Shown one piece after another: positions 1-9,358 of a stretch of DNA of 64,000 nt (the stretch's first letter is position 1; each line of letters starts with the position of its first letter). This DNA comes from an uncultured Calothrix sp. (GTDB lineage Bacteria > Cyanobacteriota > Cyanobacteriia > Cyanobacteriales > Nostocaceae), in the NCBI GenBank assembly GCA_937973965.1, contig CALJJQ010000039.1:1-64000 (forward strand), read 5' to 3'. The position numbers and the translations under genes were made by a program. The notes beneath the pieces were generated by a model. The model saw only the letters and a program-made list of their open reading frames with translations, did not search any database and was not told where the DNA came from.

Positions 1-1347
1 CAACTGGGGATCACAATCAATATCTAAAGTATTACCGTTCTTTTCAATAATTGGCTTCACCGTGACAACAACATTATGAATTAGTGTCGCAATTTCAAAA
101 GTTTCTGGGTAAAGGGTCATTTTACCCGCTTCAATTTTGGATAAATCTAAAATATCGTTAATTAATTCCAATAAATGCCGACCAGCCGTATTAATTGTTT
201 CTAGGTCACTCGTAAATTCCCCCGATAAACCCATATCAATGGCATCATCCTGTAGCAATTGACTTAAACCAATCACTGCATTTAGGGGTGTGCGTAATTC
301 ATGGCTGACATTAGCTAAAAATTGACTTTTGGTTTTGCTTGCTGCTTCTGCCAATTCCTTCGCTTGTTGTAACTCTTTGGTACGTTCGGAGACACTAGCA
401 ATGAGGTGATTTAAGGATTTTGCCAACAAACCGATTTCATCCTCAGTCGTCACCGGAGCGCGGAGGTCGAAATTAGATTTACGCGCAACCTGTTCTGCAA
501 CCTGGGTGACAGTGATTACTGGTTCTGCGATCGCTCGACTAGTTCGCCAAGCAACAATTGATGCAACCAGTAGGGAGGTTAACATACTGACAATCACAAT
601 CAACCTTTCAAAGGTTTTAGCTCTTTCTAACCACATTCCCCGGTTATAGGCTTCTTCCTTGGTGGTACGGAGAAAATCCAGTAGCTGCTCGGTGGAACGA
701 TCAAGTTGAGCTGCTGTTTCTCCACCGGTGACCGCTAACAGGGAATTTTCCAACTTCGCTGCTTGTTGGGGACTCAGGGGTTGATTCAAATCAACACTCG
801 CTAAAATACCTTGAATTTGGTTAACGTAACGACTTAAATTACGGCTATATTCCTCTAGAAGGTTTTGGAGTGAAATCGCATTTATCACCAATTCCCTGGG
901 ATTTGTAGCAATAAATTGACTGAGTTCTTGCTCCCACTTTTGTACAGTTTCAATCTGTTGGAAAAAATTTGCTTGTTTTTGCTGGAATCTTTGTGGTTGT
1001 CGGACTAAAGTTGCTAACTGGGTGCTTTGCAATTGACTCATCACCATGCCATCTTTATAATTAGTCAGCATTTCTACCTGCAAATTAGCCTGGTTTAAAC
1101 GTCGCACCCCTTGACCCCGATAGTAATGGGCAAAAACTAAACCCATCAAGGAACCCAAAAAACCGATTGCCAACGCGACAAAATATCCATAGCCAATTTT
1201 TTGATGAATTCGCCATGAACTTGCTTTCAACTTTCCCCGTGAGGGAAATTCAATCGTTGGTAATTCATCGTTGCTGGATTGGTTGTTCGATTGCACAAGC
1301 CTTAGTTTTGTACCTGAATTGGTCGCGGTTGGCAATTGCTTTCGCAT
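1..1347 (-). CDS. Sensor histidine kinase, N-terminal part (TM, HAMP, HisKA); C-terminus runs off the window
   Basis: Open minus-strand frame to the window edge; translation contains HAMP-like ...[46 protein letters not shown]... and H-box [24 protein letters not shown]. Confidence 0.88.
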   Translation of the reverse strand, partial: MRKQLPTATNSGTKLRLVQSNNQSSNDELPTIEFPSRGKLKASSWRIHQKIGYGYFVALAIGFLGSLMGLVFAHYYRGQGVRRLNQANLQVEMLTNYKDGMVMSQLQSTQLATLVRQPQRFQQKQANFFQQIETVQKWEQELSQFIATNPRELVINAISLQNLLEEYSRNLSRYVNQIQGILASVDLNQPLSPQQAAKLENSLLAVTGGETAAQLDRSTEQLLDFLRTTKEEAYNRGMWLERAKTFERLIVIVSMLTSLLVASIVAWRTSRAIAEPVITVTQVAEQVARKSNFDLRAPVTTEDEIGLLAKSLNHLIASVSERTKELQQAKELAEAASKTKSQFLANVSHELRTPLNAVIGLSQLLQDDAIDMGLSGEFTSDLETINTAGRHLLELINDILDLSKIEAGKMTLYPETFEIATLIHNVVVTVKPIIEKNGNTLDIDCDPQL

Positions 1348-1777
1348 CACCCACAACTCCTTCCAAATAGTAAAGTGATCGGGAATTACGAGTATCGATT
1401 CGGGGAAAATCTTTTTCTGTATGCTTTTTTCTAATTCTGATACCAGCTATCATTGATAGCATTGATAGATATTTAGTTAATCCCCGTATAATTGACCTGT
1501 TGTCTAATAATCTACGTCAACAAAATATTTTATTTATTACTTCTTTTATAGCAGTAGAAAGAAAATCTCCCCAAGTGCTTTTGGTTGGGAATTTGGGGTT
1601 CCCTGTCACCTGGAATCACCACGCTGAACAACATCAAGCTTTGGAATTAACTATTCAAACCCTGATAAAGTTTGACTTTGGAGTTGATACCTGACGGGGA
1701 GCGGGAGAATCAAATTGATCAACATTTTTGTAAAATGACATGACTACCCGATTACTTACCCAAAGAATACTTGTATC

Positions 1778-1882
1778 TGCATTTTGAGCAAGTGATTGAT
1801 CAACTTTGAGTCATGGGTTGTTTTCCTACTACTCCCTGTTCCCTATTCCCTGAAAGTTTTCGGGGTTTGGGAGAAATCCGGG
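1778..1882 (-). mobile_element. Family B MITE-like repeat
   Basis: CTGCATTTTGAGCAAGTGA...GAGAAATCCGGGT. Confidence 0.45.
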
Positions 1883-2172
1883 TTGTAATGGACGATATAC
1901 CTGCTCTCAGTTTCCACACCCTCACCAAAGTTTTTTCATTTAGCAGGCACTCGCTTCTTGATTTTATCCGAAAAATTTAAATTATTTGTATGCCATCAGA
2001 CGTATTATAATATACTAAGTATTGAAGAGAAATCAGCCAAGATTGCCAAAATCTTCGTAATTAACAAAAAAATAGGCAAATTCATGTTTGAAATCTGCCT
2101 ATGGAGAACTTTGTTTCCAAAATTACATCTTCCCTTCTGACTTCACCCGAAGGTTGATGAAATGCTGGATGA

Positions 2173-3435
2173 TTATGCGAGCGCTGGAGTACGTAACTCG
2201 CTAGCAGCTGCCCTCAGCAGCTCCGCTTTATCTGTACGTTCCCAAGGTAAATCTAAATCATCTCGACCAAAGTGACCGTAGGCTGCAACGTCCTGATAAA
2301 AACGTCCGCCTCTTTCTTTCGGTAAGTTTTGCAGGTCAAAGGTTTGAATAATCCCGGCTGGACGTAATTCAAAGTTGTCTTGAATCAACTTCAAAATCAC
2401 CTCATCATCAACTGTCCCTGTACCAAAAGTATCAACAAAAATACTGGTAGGACGAGCAACACCAATGGCATAACTCAGTTGCACTTCGCATTTTTCTGCT
2501 AATCCAGCAGCAACAATGTTTTTCGCCACATAGCGACAAGCATAGGCTGCACTGCGGTCAACCTTTGTGGGGTCTTTACCGGAGAATGCACCACCACCAT
2601 GTCGGGAATACCCACCGTAGGTATCGACGATGATTTTACGTCCAGTTAAACCCGCATCCCCCTGGGGTCCACCAACTACGAATTTACCCGTGGGGTTAAC
2701 CAAAAAGCGTGTTTGTGCATCTGGCTTAATCGTTAAATCACCAAATATCGGTTCTACGACTGCGGTCCATAGGTCGGATTTAATTTTGGCTTGGACTGCA
2801 TCCTCATCGGTAATTTCACCAATGGTGGCATCGTGCTGGGTGGAGATTAAAATTGTGTCAATCCCCACTGGACGACCGTCTTCATAGATGACAGTAACTT
2901 GGGTTTTGCCGTCGGGACGCAAATAGGGCATTAAACCTTTTTTGCGTACAACCGATAAACGCCTTGCTAAACGGTGAGCCAAACTGATGGGCAACGGCAT
3001 CAATTCGGGTGTCTCATTACAGGCAAACCCAAACATAATCCCCTGGTCACCAGCCCCAATTTTGTCAAACTGCTCATCACTAGATGCACCACGGGTTTCT
3101 TGGGCTGAATTTACACCTTGGGCAATATCTGGTGATTGTTCGTCTAGAGCAATAAGTACAGAGCAACTATTCGCGGAGAAACCGTTATCGGCATCGGTGT
3201 AGCCGATTTCGGTGATTTTTTTGCGTACCAATTTGACATAGTTGACATTGGCTTGGGTAGTAATTTCACCAGTAATGACAACCATACCAGTATTAACTAC
3301 AACTTCAGCCGCCACCCGACTTTTTGGATCTTGAGTTAGCAAAGCATCCAAAATTGTATCGGAAATTTGGTCACAAACTTTATCGGGGTGTCCCTCTGTG
3401 ACGGACTCGGAGGTAAACAAGTTACGACGTGACAA
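2173..3435 (-). CDS. metK: S-adenosylmethionine synthase
   Basis: [33 protein letters not shown] and [19 protein letters not shown] motifs; start assigned to TTG (SRRNLFTSE) 8 nt after GGAGGA, rather than the upstream ATG in the ORF track. Confidence 0.96.
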   Translation of the reverse strand: MSRRNLFTSESVTEGHPDKVCDQISDTILDALLTQDPKSRVAAEVVVNTGMVVITGEITTQANVNYVKLVRKKITEIGYTDADNGFSANSCSVLIALDEQSPDIAQGVNSAQETRGASSDEQFDKIGAGDQGIMFGFACNETPELMPLPISLAHRLARRLSVVRKKGLMPYLRPDGKTQVTVIYEDGRPVGIDTILISTQHDATIGEITDEDAVQAKIKSDLWTAVVEPIFGDLTIKPDAQTRFLVNPTGKFVVGGPQGDAGLTGRKIIVDTYGGYSRHGGGAFSGKDPTKVDRSAAYACRYVAKNIVAAGLAEKCEVQLSYAIGVARPTSIFVDTFGTGTVDDEVILKLIQDNFELRPAGIIQTFDLQNLPKERGGRFYQDVAAYGHFGRDDLDLPWERTDKAELLRAAASELRTPALA

Positions 3436-4042
3436 CAGTAATATCCTCCATGTTGGATTCTTCTCTGTGAAGACAGACAATCAAACAGGTACTTAAGTAG
3501 TGACTTTTGTATTTCCTTAATGAAAGTCTCTTCAATCTGAAATCATAACAACATTTCTTACTGGAGTGATATCTCTATTCGTATCTTTAAACAAAATTCT
3601 CTGGATTTACCCGACCAATAGATGGGCTAAATAATTTCCCAAGGGAAATTATAGGTAGGAATCGGAGAGGAAATAATTACTGATGCTTTTCAATAATTTT
3701 ACTTATGCCAAAAGGTGATAAAGATTACTTTTTACCGAATCTTAAAATTTACAGATTTTTTTGGTATTTACTTTGCACGCGGAAATATTTCTCTTTGTGC
3801 TTGGCTGACAGTTGACAGATGAGGGTGGAAACAGAGCAATGCTATGCCTTTTCAAGTTCTGGATTTCCCACAGGTGATACTGTTACCAGACTCTGCTGCC
3901 TTAGCTGACCTAAAATCAACTTGAAAATAAAACCTGATGAGGGTATGGCGATCGCAATTGGAAAAAATGGGAATCAGCATTGATTTATTGAACCATCAAC
4001 AGTCAGCAGTAAACCAATTCCGATTCCCCATCTAGATATTTT

Positions 4043-4480
4043 TTACTTGTTGATTGGTACTTTCACCTGACGAGCCATTTCTAGGAAACTATTCATATTT
4101 GCACCGGGACGACGACGACTCATAGTATTAGTCGTGGTGAGGTATTTGGTGGCAAAGTTTTTCTCTTGGGGTTCTGGGGGGGTTGCGGGTTTGACTGTTG
4201 GTACTGGAGTTGCAGCAACTGGTTCAGTCGTTTTTGGTTTAGCTTCTGACTTTGCCTTTTTGATGCTGGTTTTACCTGATTTTTTCTTTTCTGCAACAGG
4301 AGTCTCTGTAGTTACTGCTACTGGTTGAACTTCTTTCTCCTCCGGTTTGACTGCTGGTGTTGCTGGTTGAGATGGAGTATTTGTTTCCACTACATTTCCC
4401 GTTTCATCGAGTTGCAGATAAAAGCCACCGTCTTTTTTCTCACCCGAACGATTAATAATATTTTTTACAAAGCCTAACAT
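4043..4480 (-). CDS. Hypothetical protein with low-complexity Pro/Lys/Thr/Glu-rich middle
   Basis: ORF of 145 aa with structured N-terminus MLGFVKNIINRSGEKKDGGFYLQLDE and basic C-terminus. Confidence 0.6.
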   Translation of the reverse strand: MLGFVKNIINRSGEKKDGGFYLQLDETGNVVETNTPSQPATPAVKPEEKEVQPVAVTTETPVAEKKKSGKTSIKKAKSEAKPKTTEPVAATPVPTVKPATPPEPQEKNFATKYLTTTNTMSRRRPGANMNSFLEMARQVKVPINK

Positions 4481-4824
4481 TGAAAAATCTCCTGCGTTGA
4501 TGCCAAAACTGCCCGTAATTATGAAAAAACCAACGGTTGAATGTTACATTACATCAAGACTGTCCGGATTTGATGCGGATTTTTCGCCCTCATTTGTTAT
4601 CTACACGTCAATGTCAGTCAAATTTCAGTCAAGTGATATTCACTACACTCCGATTAACATTGCCGGCAACTGATAAACTCAGCCAGCGATAAACCTTCAT
4701 CAATCAACATTTACAATCGATGTAAAGATATACTTATTATCAAAGTTTTTGGGTACTCAGGGCAAGGGTGGGAAAAACTGGCTTAACAAAAGTTAATTAT
4801 ATGTTTTAATATTTGCAGAATTCT

Positions 4825-4941
4825 CCCGGATTTCTCACAAATCCCTCAAACTCTTAGGGAATAGGGAACAGTCCGTGACGGGAGTAGAAAGAAAATGAAG
4901 CCGTTACTTCAGGCTTACCATTCACTTGTGAGAAATGCAGG
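4825..4941 (+). mobile_element. Family B MITE-like repeat
   Basis: CCCGGATTTCTCACAA...CTTGTGAGAAATGCAGG terminal inverted repeats. Confidence 0.6.
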
Positions 4942-4968
4942 TCTTGATTCATTCCTACTGGATTTGTT

Positions 4969-5853
4969 TTGTATATTATGAGCATCGCCGTTTCCCTAGA
5001 TTCCGTCAGTAAAACCTACAATCAGCGTCTAGTTGTTGATAATCTTTCCTTTGAAATCAAAGCTGGAGAGATATTTGGTCTATTAGGACCCAATGGTGCG
5101 GGAAAATCGACCACAATTCGCATGTTGACGACCCTAACCCAACCTTCTACTGGTCGCATTGAGATTTTTGGTTATGACGTGGTGCGGGAACCAATTTTAG
5201 CAAAACGACAGATTGGGGTGGTTCTCCAGCAAGTGAGTGTGGATGGGGACTTAACGGTGTGGGAGAACATGGAATTTCATGGTCGTCTGCACCATATACC
5301 CAATCCCCAACGTCAACACCGGATTCGGGAATGGTTGGAGTATGTAGAATTAAGCGATCGCCGAAACGATTTAGTCAAAACCCTATCGGGAGGGATGAAG
5401 CGACGGTTACAAATCGCGAGGGCTTTGTTACATCAACCGCGAATTTTGTTTTTAGATGAACCAACTGTGGGACTTGACCCACAAACACGACGCAGATTAT
5501 GGGAGATTATCCGTGATTTAAATACCCAAGGGATGACTATTCTGCTAACTACCCATTACATGGACGAGGTGGAATATTTGTGCGGTAATTTTGGCAACCA
5601 GGTTGGGGGAAGGATTGGAATTATGGATAATGGTCAACTCCGCACCTTGGGAACCCTACAACAATTACGTGCAACCTACGGTGAAGGTTTAGTGATGAAA
5701 CAAACAGGGGAAAGATGGGAGTATAAATTTTTTCCCACCCTCGCGGAGGCAAATCAATACTTCAATGAACAACCAGACAAAACAGGGATGATGTCCCGTC
5801 CTGCAAATTTGGAAGATATTTTTGTGGAACTTACAGGACGTAAATTGGATTGA
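4969..5853 (+). CDS. ABC transporter ATP-binding protein (DrrA/NatA-like)
   Basis: Walker A GPNGAGKST, signature LSGGMKRRLQIARAL, Walker B ILFLDEPTVGLD, H-loop TTHYMDE. Confidence 0.93.
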   Translation: MYIMSIAVSLDSVSKTYNQRLVVDNLSFEIKAGEIFGLLGPNGAGKSTTIRMLTTLTQPSTGRIEIFGYDVVREPILAKRQIGVVLQQVSVDGDLTVWENMEFHGRLHHIPNPQRQHRIREWLEYVELSDRRNDLVKTLSGGMKRRLQIARALLHQPRILFLDEPTVGLDPQTRRRLWEIIRDLNTQGMTILLTTHYMDEVEYLCGNFGNQVGGRIGIMDNGQLRTLGTLQQLRATYGEGLVMKQTGERWEYKFFPTLAEANQYFNEQPDKTGMMSRPANLEDIFVELTGRKLD

Positions 5854-6115
5854 ATAATTCGTAATTTGTAATACCCACTACGCGGGAAGCAAGCTACGTA
5901 ATAGCCTGCGGCAACGCTTCGCGTACGTAATTTGTAATTCTTAATTTGTAACTGGAGGAGTGATGAAAATCCCCTGTAACTTCAAGGAGGGTTCCTGCAC
6001 ATCCATGGGGTACTAATTAGGGCTTGCTGTTCACGAAGCGCAGCGCTAGCTGTAAAAGAATAGTTTGAACCATAAGCCCTAATTACAAATTACGAATTAC
6101 GAATTACGAATTATC
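5854..6115. repeat. Inverted-repeat intergenic element ending in heptameric GAATTAC repeats
   Basis: Left ATAATTCGTAATTTGTAAT (5854-5872) is the reverse complement of right ATTACAAATTACGAATTACGAATTACGAATTAT. Confidence 0.6.
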
Positions 6116-6120
6116 CTTAC

Positions 6121-6699
6121 CTACCTTCTTCCACCTTTTGTATTCATCAAGGTTTTGAGTTGGCGAACTTGGGGGTTGTTCGGATCAATTTTAACTGCCT
6201 CCTCATAAGCCCATTTAGCGTTAGAATGCTCACCTAACCTCAGTAAAACGGTAGCTAAACCAACATAGGAATTAACATTATTACGGTTTAAGCGAATGGC
6301 ACTACGATAGGCTTCTTTGGCGGTGCGGTAGTCACCCATGCTACCACTAACAAATCCTAGGGCATACTGGTAATCTGGGTTGTTGGGATTGAGGGAAACT
6401 GCTCGTCGATAGGAGGAAAGGGAAGCAGAATAATTACCTTGTTGCGCGTAGAGATAGCCAATTGCAGAATGGATGGATGCATTACGGGGTTCAATTTCTG
6501 CTGCTTGTTGATAAACAGAAATTGCTCCAGCATAGTCTCCCCGATCCACTAATCGACGACCATCATCCAGTAGTTGTCTGACCTGTGTCGAAGTACGTAT
6601 TTGTGCTATTTGTACTTGAGCATGACTGATTGAAGGTACTGCGATCGCTACACAACTACATGCAAGGAAACTGGCTAAAAAAAATGTCCGTTTGAACAC
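6121..6699 (-). CDS. Secreted TPR-repeat protein
   Basis: Signal-peptide-like N-terminus plus tandem TPR motifs (AISVYQQAAEIEPRNASIHSAIGYLYAQQGNY...). Confidence 0.88.
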   Translation of the reverse strand: MFKRTFFLASFLACSCVAIAVPSISHAQVQIAQIRTSTQVRQLLDDGRRLVDRGDYAGAISVYQQAAEIEPRNASIHSAIGYLYAQQGNYSASLSSYRRAVSLNPNNPDYQYALGFVSGSMGDYRTAKEAYRSAIRLNRNNVNSYVGLATVLLRLGEHSNAKWAYEEAVKIDPNNPQVRQLKTLMNTKGGRR

Positions 6700-6853
6700 A
6701 GTATTGTACCTGAAAATTAAGGGATTTTTTCACAGTTACCGTGAGTGCATGTACATTAAAACAAAAATATTTCGATTTGCAAACTCTATTATTTGACTTT
6801 TAGAAAAAATTTTGCTCCTAGAGACGATCCATCGAGTCGTCTCTGCAATCAAT

Positions 6854-7540
6854 TTAATCCCAATCTTCTGTATCGCGACGACCACGGGGTTTTCGTTCGG
6901 GATTGGGGATTCTCCGACTAACCTCGACAAAAAAGTCATGACGTAGACAGGGATAGTCACTGACCCAAATGTCACGACTGGGAATGTATATATCACTGAT
7001 TTCGTTGATACGACTTAGGTCGGGAGTATTGGACATTACTAACATTTCCGCAATTTGTCCCCGTGCAATCACTTTATATATAACCCGTAAGGGAGCTTGC
7101 AATTCTGCTGTAAATCCGGTTTCATCGCCAACTTCGATGTTGATACGTTTTTCCCGGTTTTCCACAATTACTAAATCACCTTTGCTATCCACCGTTTCCT
7201 GTTTGCCAATTAGTTCTTCTGTGATCCACAAGTCCAAAACACGTCCACGGAAAAATCCACCGTATTTGTAGCGACGATATTTAGCATTACGGAGACTCGC
7301 TTGAAATATTGGTCCCCACATCCAATAAAAACCACCGATTAATCCAAACATGAAGACCACCGGACCTAAATTCAAGCGTAAAACACCTTTTAATAGTACA
7401 ACAATCGCCACGGCAACGACGGAGATTAATAATCTTTGCAGAAAATCAGAAAACTTACCCCAGTAGTATTTATACTGAGGTCCAGTGGCAATTAGGGGTA
7501 CAAGTTGCTCAAATTTAGCGCGGGTTAAGGGAACTAGCAT
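6854..7540 (-). CDS. Conserved cyanobacterial hypothetical membrane protein
   Basis: 228 aa ORF with two hydrophobic segments then a soluble domain. Confidence 0.75.
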   Translation of the reverse strand: MLVPLTRAKFEQLVPLIATGPQYKYYWGKFSDFLQRLLISVVAVAIVVLLKGVLRLNLGPVVFMFGLIGGFYWMWGPIFQASLRNAKYRRYKYGGFFRGRVLDLWITEELIGKQETVDSKGDLVIVENREKRINIEVGDETGFTAELQAPLRVIYKVIARGQIAEMLVMSNTPDLSRINEISDIYIPSRDIWVSDYPCLRHDFFVEVSRRIPNPERKPRGRRDTEDWD

Positions 7541-7918
7541 TTTCTACGGGATTAGGATAATGAAGGAAGGGAAAACAAGTATAAAAGGAGACCGAAAGTG
7601 GTTAATCTACTTGAATAATACTAGATATACTGTCTCTAGAATTCATGGGCGGTTAGGATACACTACCAACATCAAGTTGACAGAATAGTCAGCTAAAACT
7701 CGCATAAATCACAATAACTACTTGATCTGCTGTTGACGGTTGTAGGCAAAGCTTTCCTGTCAGGTAAAGTCATCCATTAAAATTAGTGAATATACAACTC
7801 AAAATGCGCAACAGCTTAGTACAGGGTAGCGGAAATGGGCAAATTATTCCAGATTGCAATGAAGTTCTTCCCATCCCCTGTCACCCCTACTTCCTATTCC
7901 CTATTCCCAACTTCCTCA

Positions 7919-8752
7919 TTACAGGATTTTTTCTAAACCATATACTAATGACTTTAACTTTTGGACTTGACGAATGGCTAGTATAACTCCTGGCATATAA
8001 CAGGTGCGATCGCTGGTATCATGACGTAGGGTATAAATTTGTCCTGGTGCGCCAAAAATCACTTCTTGGTGGGCTATGAGTCCAGGTAAACGGATACTAT
8101 GGATTCTAATTCCTTCTTCGGCTAATCCCCCCCGCGCACCAGCAATTTTTTCCGTTTCTTCCACCTGTTGCAGGTTATAAGTTTTTCCCATTTCTGCTAG
8201 CATCTGGGCAGTTTGTACGGCGGTTCCACTGGGTGCATCGGCTTTTTGGTTGTGGTGGAGTTCAATAATCTCGACGTGATCGAAGTATTTGGAGGCTGCC
8301 ACTGCGGCTTGTTGTAATAATACCATGCCAATGGAAAAGTTGGGAATTACTAAACATCCCGTACTGGCTTTTTCGGCAAAGTCCCCTAAATCCCGTAATT
8401 GTTCTGGACTCAACCCGGTTGTACCCACCACGGGACGAATTCCATAGGCGATCGCACTGCGCACGTTATCATATACGACATCGGGATGGGTGACATCCAC
8501 CATCACCCCTGGTAACATTTGTCGCTCACCCGCGACGTATCCCAACATCGCTTCCAATTGATTAGTTATAGGTACTTCTAAGGGTTCGCCTAAACCAGCT
8601 ATTTCTCCTGCGTCCTGACCTTGTACCTCTGGATTGCGAGCGATCGCTCCCATTAAAATTAAATCGGGTTCTTTGGCTACTGCTTTGACGATTTCCCGTC
8701 CCATTTTCCCGGTTGCACCATTGACAATCACGGGTATTTGGTTTTGACTCAT
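7919..8752 (-). CDS. dapB: 4-hydroxy-tetrahydrodipicolinate reductase
   Basis: [31 protein letters not shown] motifs; start set at MSQNQIPV. Confidence 0.95.
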   Translation of the reverse strand: MSQNQIPVIVNGATGKMGREIVKAVAKEPDLILMGAIARNPEVQGQDAGEIAGLGEPLEVPITNQLEAMLGYVAGERQMLPGVMVDVTHPDVVYDNVRSAIAYGIRPVVGTTGLSPEQLRDLGDFAEKASTGCLVIPNFSIGMVLLQQAAVAASKYFDHVEIIELHHNQKADAPSGTAVQTAQMLAEMGKTYNLQQVEETEKIAGARGGLAEEGIRIHSIRLPGLIAHQEVIFGAPGQIYTLRHDTSDRTCYMPGVILAIRQVQKLKSLVYGLEKIL

Positions 8753-8955
8753 AATTTCCAGCACCTCTGCGCAGCTAACAAAGGCATTTTAACTAATTCC
8801 GGTAGGTTGATATACTTCGCAGGCTGATATATTTTTCTTGTGGTTGGTTAACGGTTCACTGTTGACGGTTAACCTCCAATATAAGCTATTTACCCTAACT
8901 CAAGGGTATTTTGGCTGTTGGAAAAGTCCAGTTTCTCAAATAATGAGTAAGCAGC

Positions 8956-9030
8956 AAAAAACGCTGGGACGTGTGACCGTGTTTCCACTCCCAGCGCCTT
9001 TGCTTTCAACTTTGCTCCTCACACACAACT
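8956..9030 (-). ncRNA. Yfr2-family-like small RNA, copy 1
   Basis: Minus strand GTGTGAGGAGCAAAGTTGAAAGCAAAGGCGCTGGGAGTGGAAACACGGTCACACGTCCCAGCGTTTTTT: hairpin plus U6 tail, GUGGAAACACGG loop; possible -10 (TATAGT) just upstream. Confidence 0.7.
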
Positions 9031-9225
9031 ATAGATTAGCCTTGTTTTTGGGATAGCGCAAGTAGTTTTGCCAACAATTTCGATAAATATATATATTTTT
9101 CATGGAGAGCAATATTTGCATACAAAAACTTGATGTTACTGCTTTTTTTCTCTCTCTGCGGATAGGTGATTTGTTCTGAGTAAGTAGGTGGGTGGTGAAA
9201 ATAGACCACCTCCTCGGAGGTAAAT

Positions 9226-9300
9226 AAAAAACGCCTAGACGTGTTGCCGTGTTTCCACTCTAGACGTTTTTTACTTCAGCTTACTCCTCACACGTCTAAA
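9226..9300 (-). ncRNA. Yfr2-family-like small RNA, copy 2
   Basis: Minus strand GTGTGAGGAGTAAGCTGAAGTAAAAAACGTCTAGAGTGGAAACACGGCAACACGTCTAGGCGTTTTTT; stem covaries with copy 1 while loop and 5' element are conserved. Confidence 0.7.
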
Positions 9301-9358
9301 ACGATATCGCTTGTTCCTGATTTTGGCAAGTGAGGTATGACACTTTTTGGGATGGATA

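Noticed and set aside
9283-9293. Yfr1 itself on the plus strand (ACTCCTCACAC)
   Set aside because: No plus-strand terminator follows and both copies have U6 tails only on the minus strand; interpreted as minus-strand Yfr2-like RNAs.
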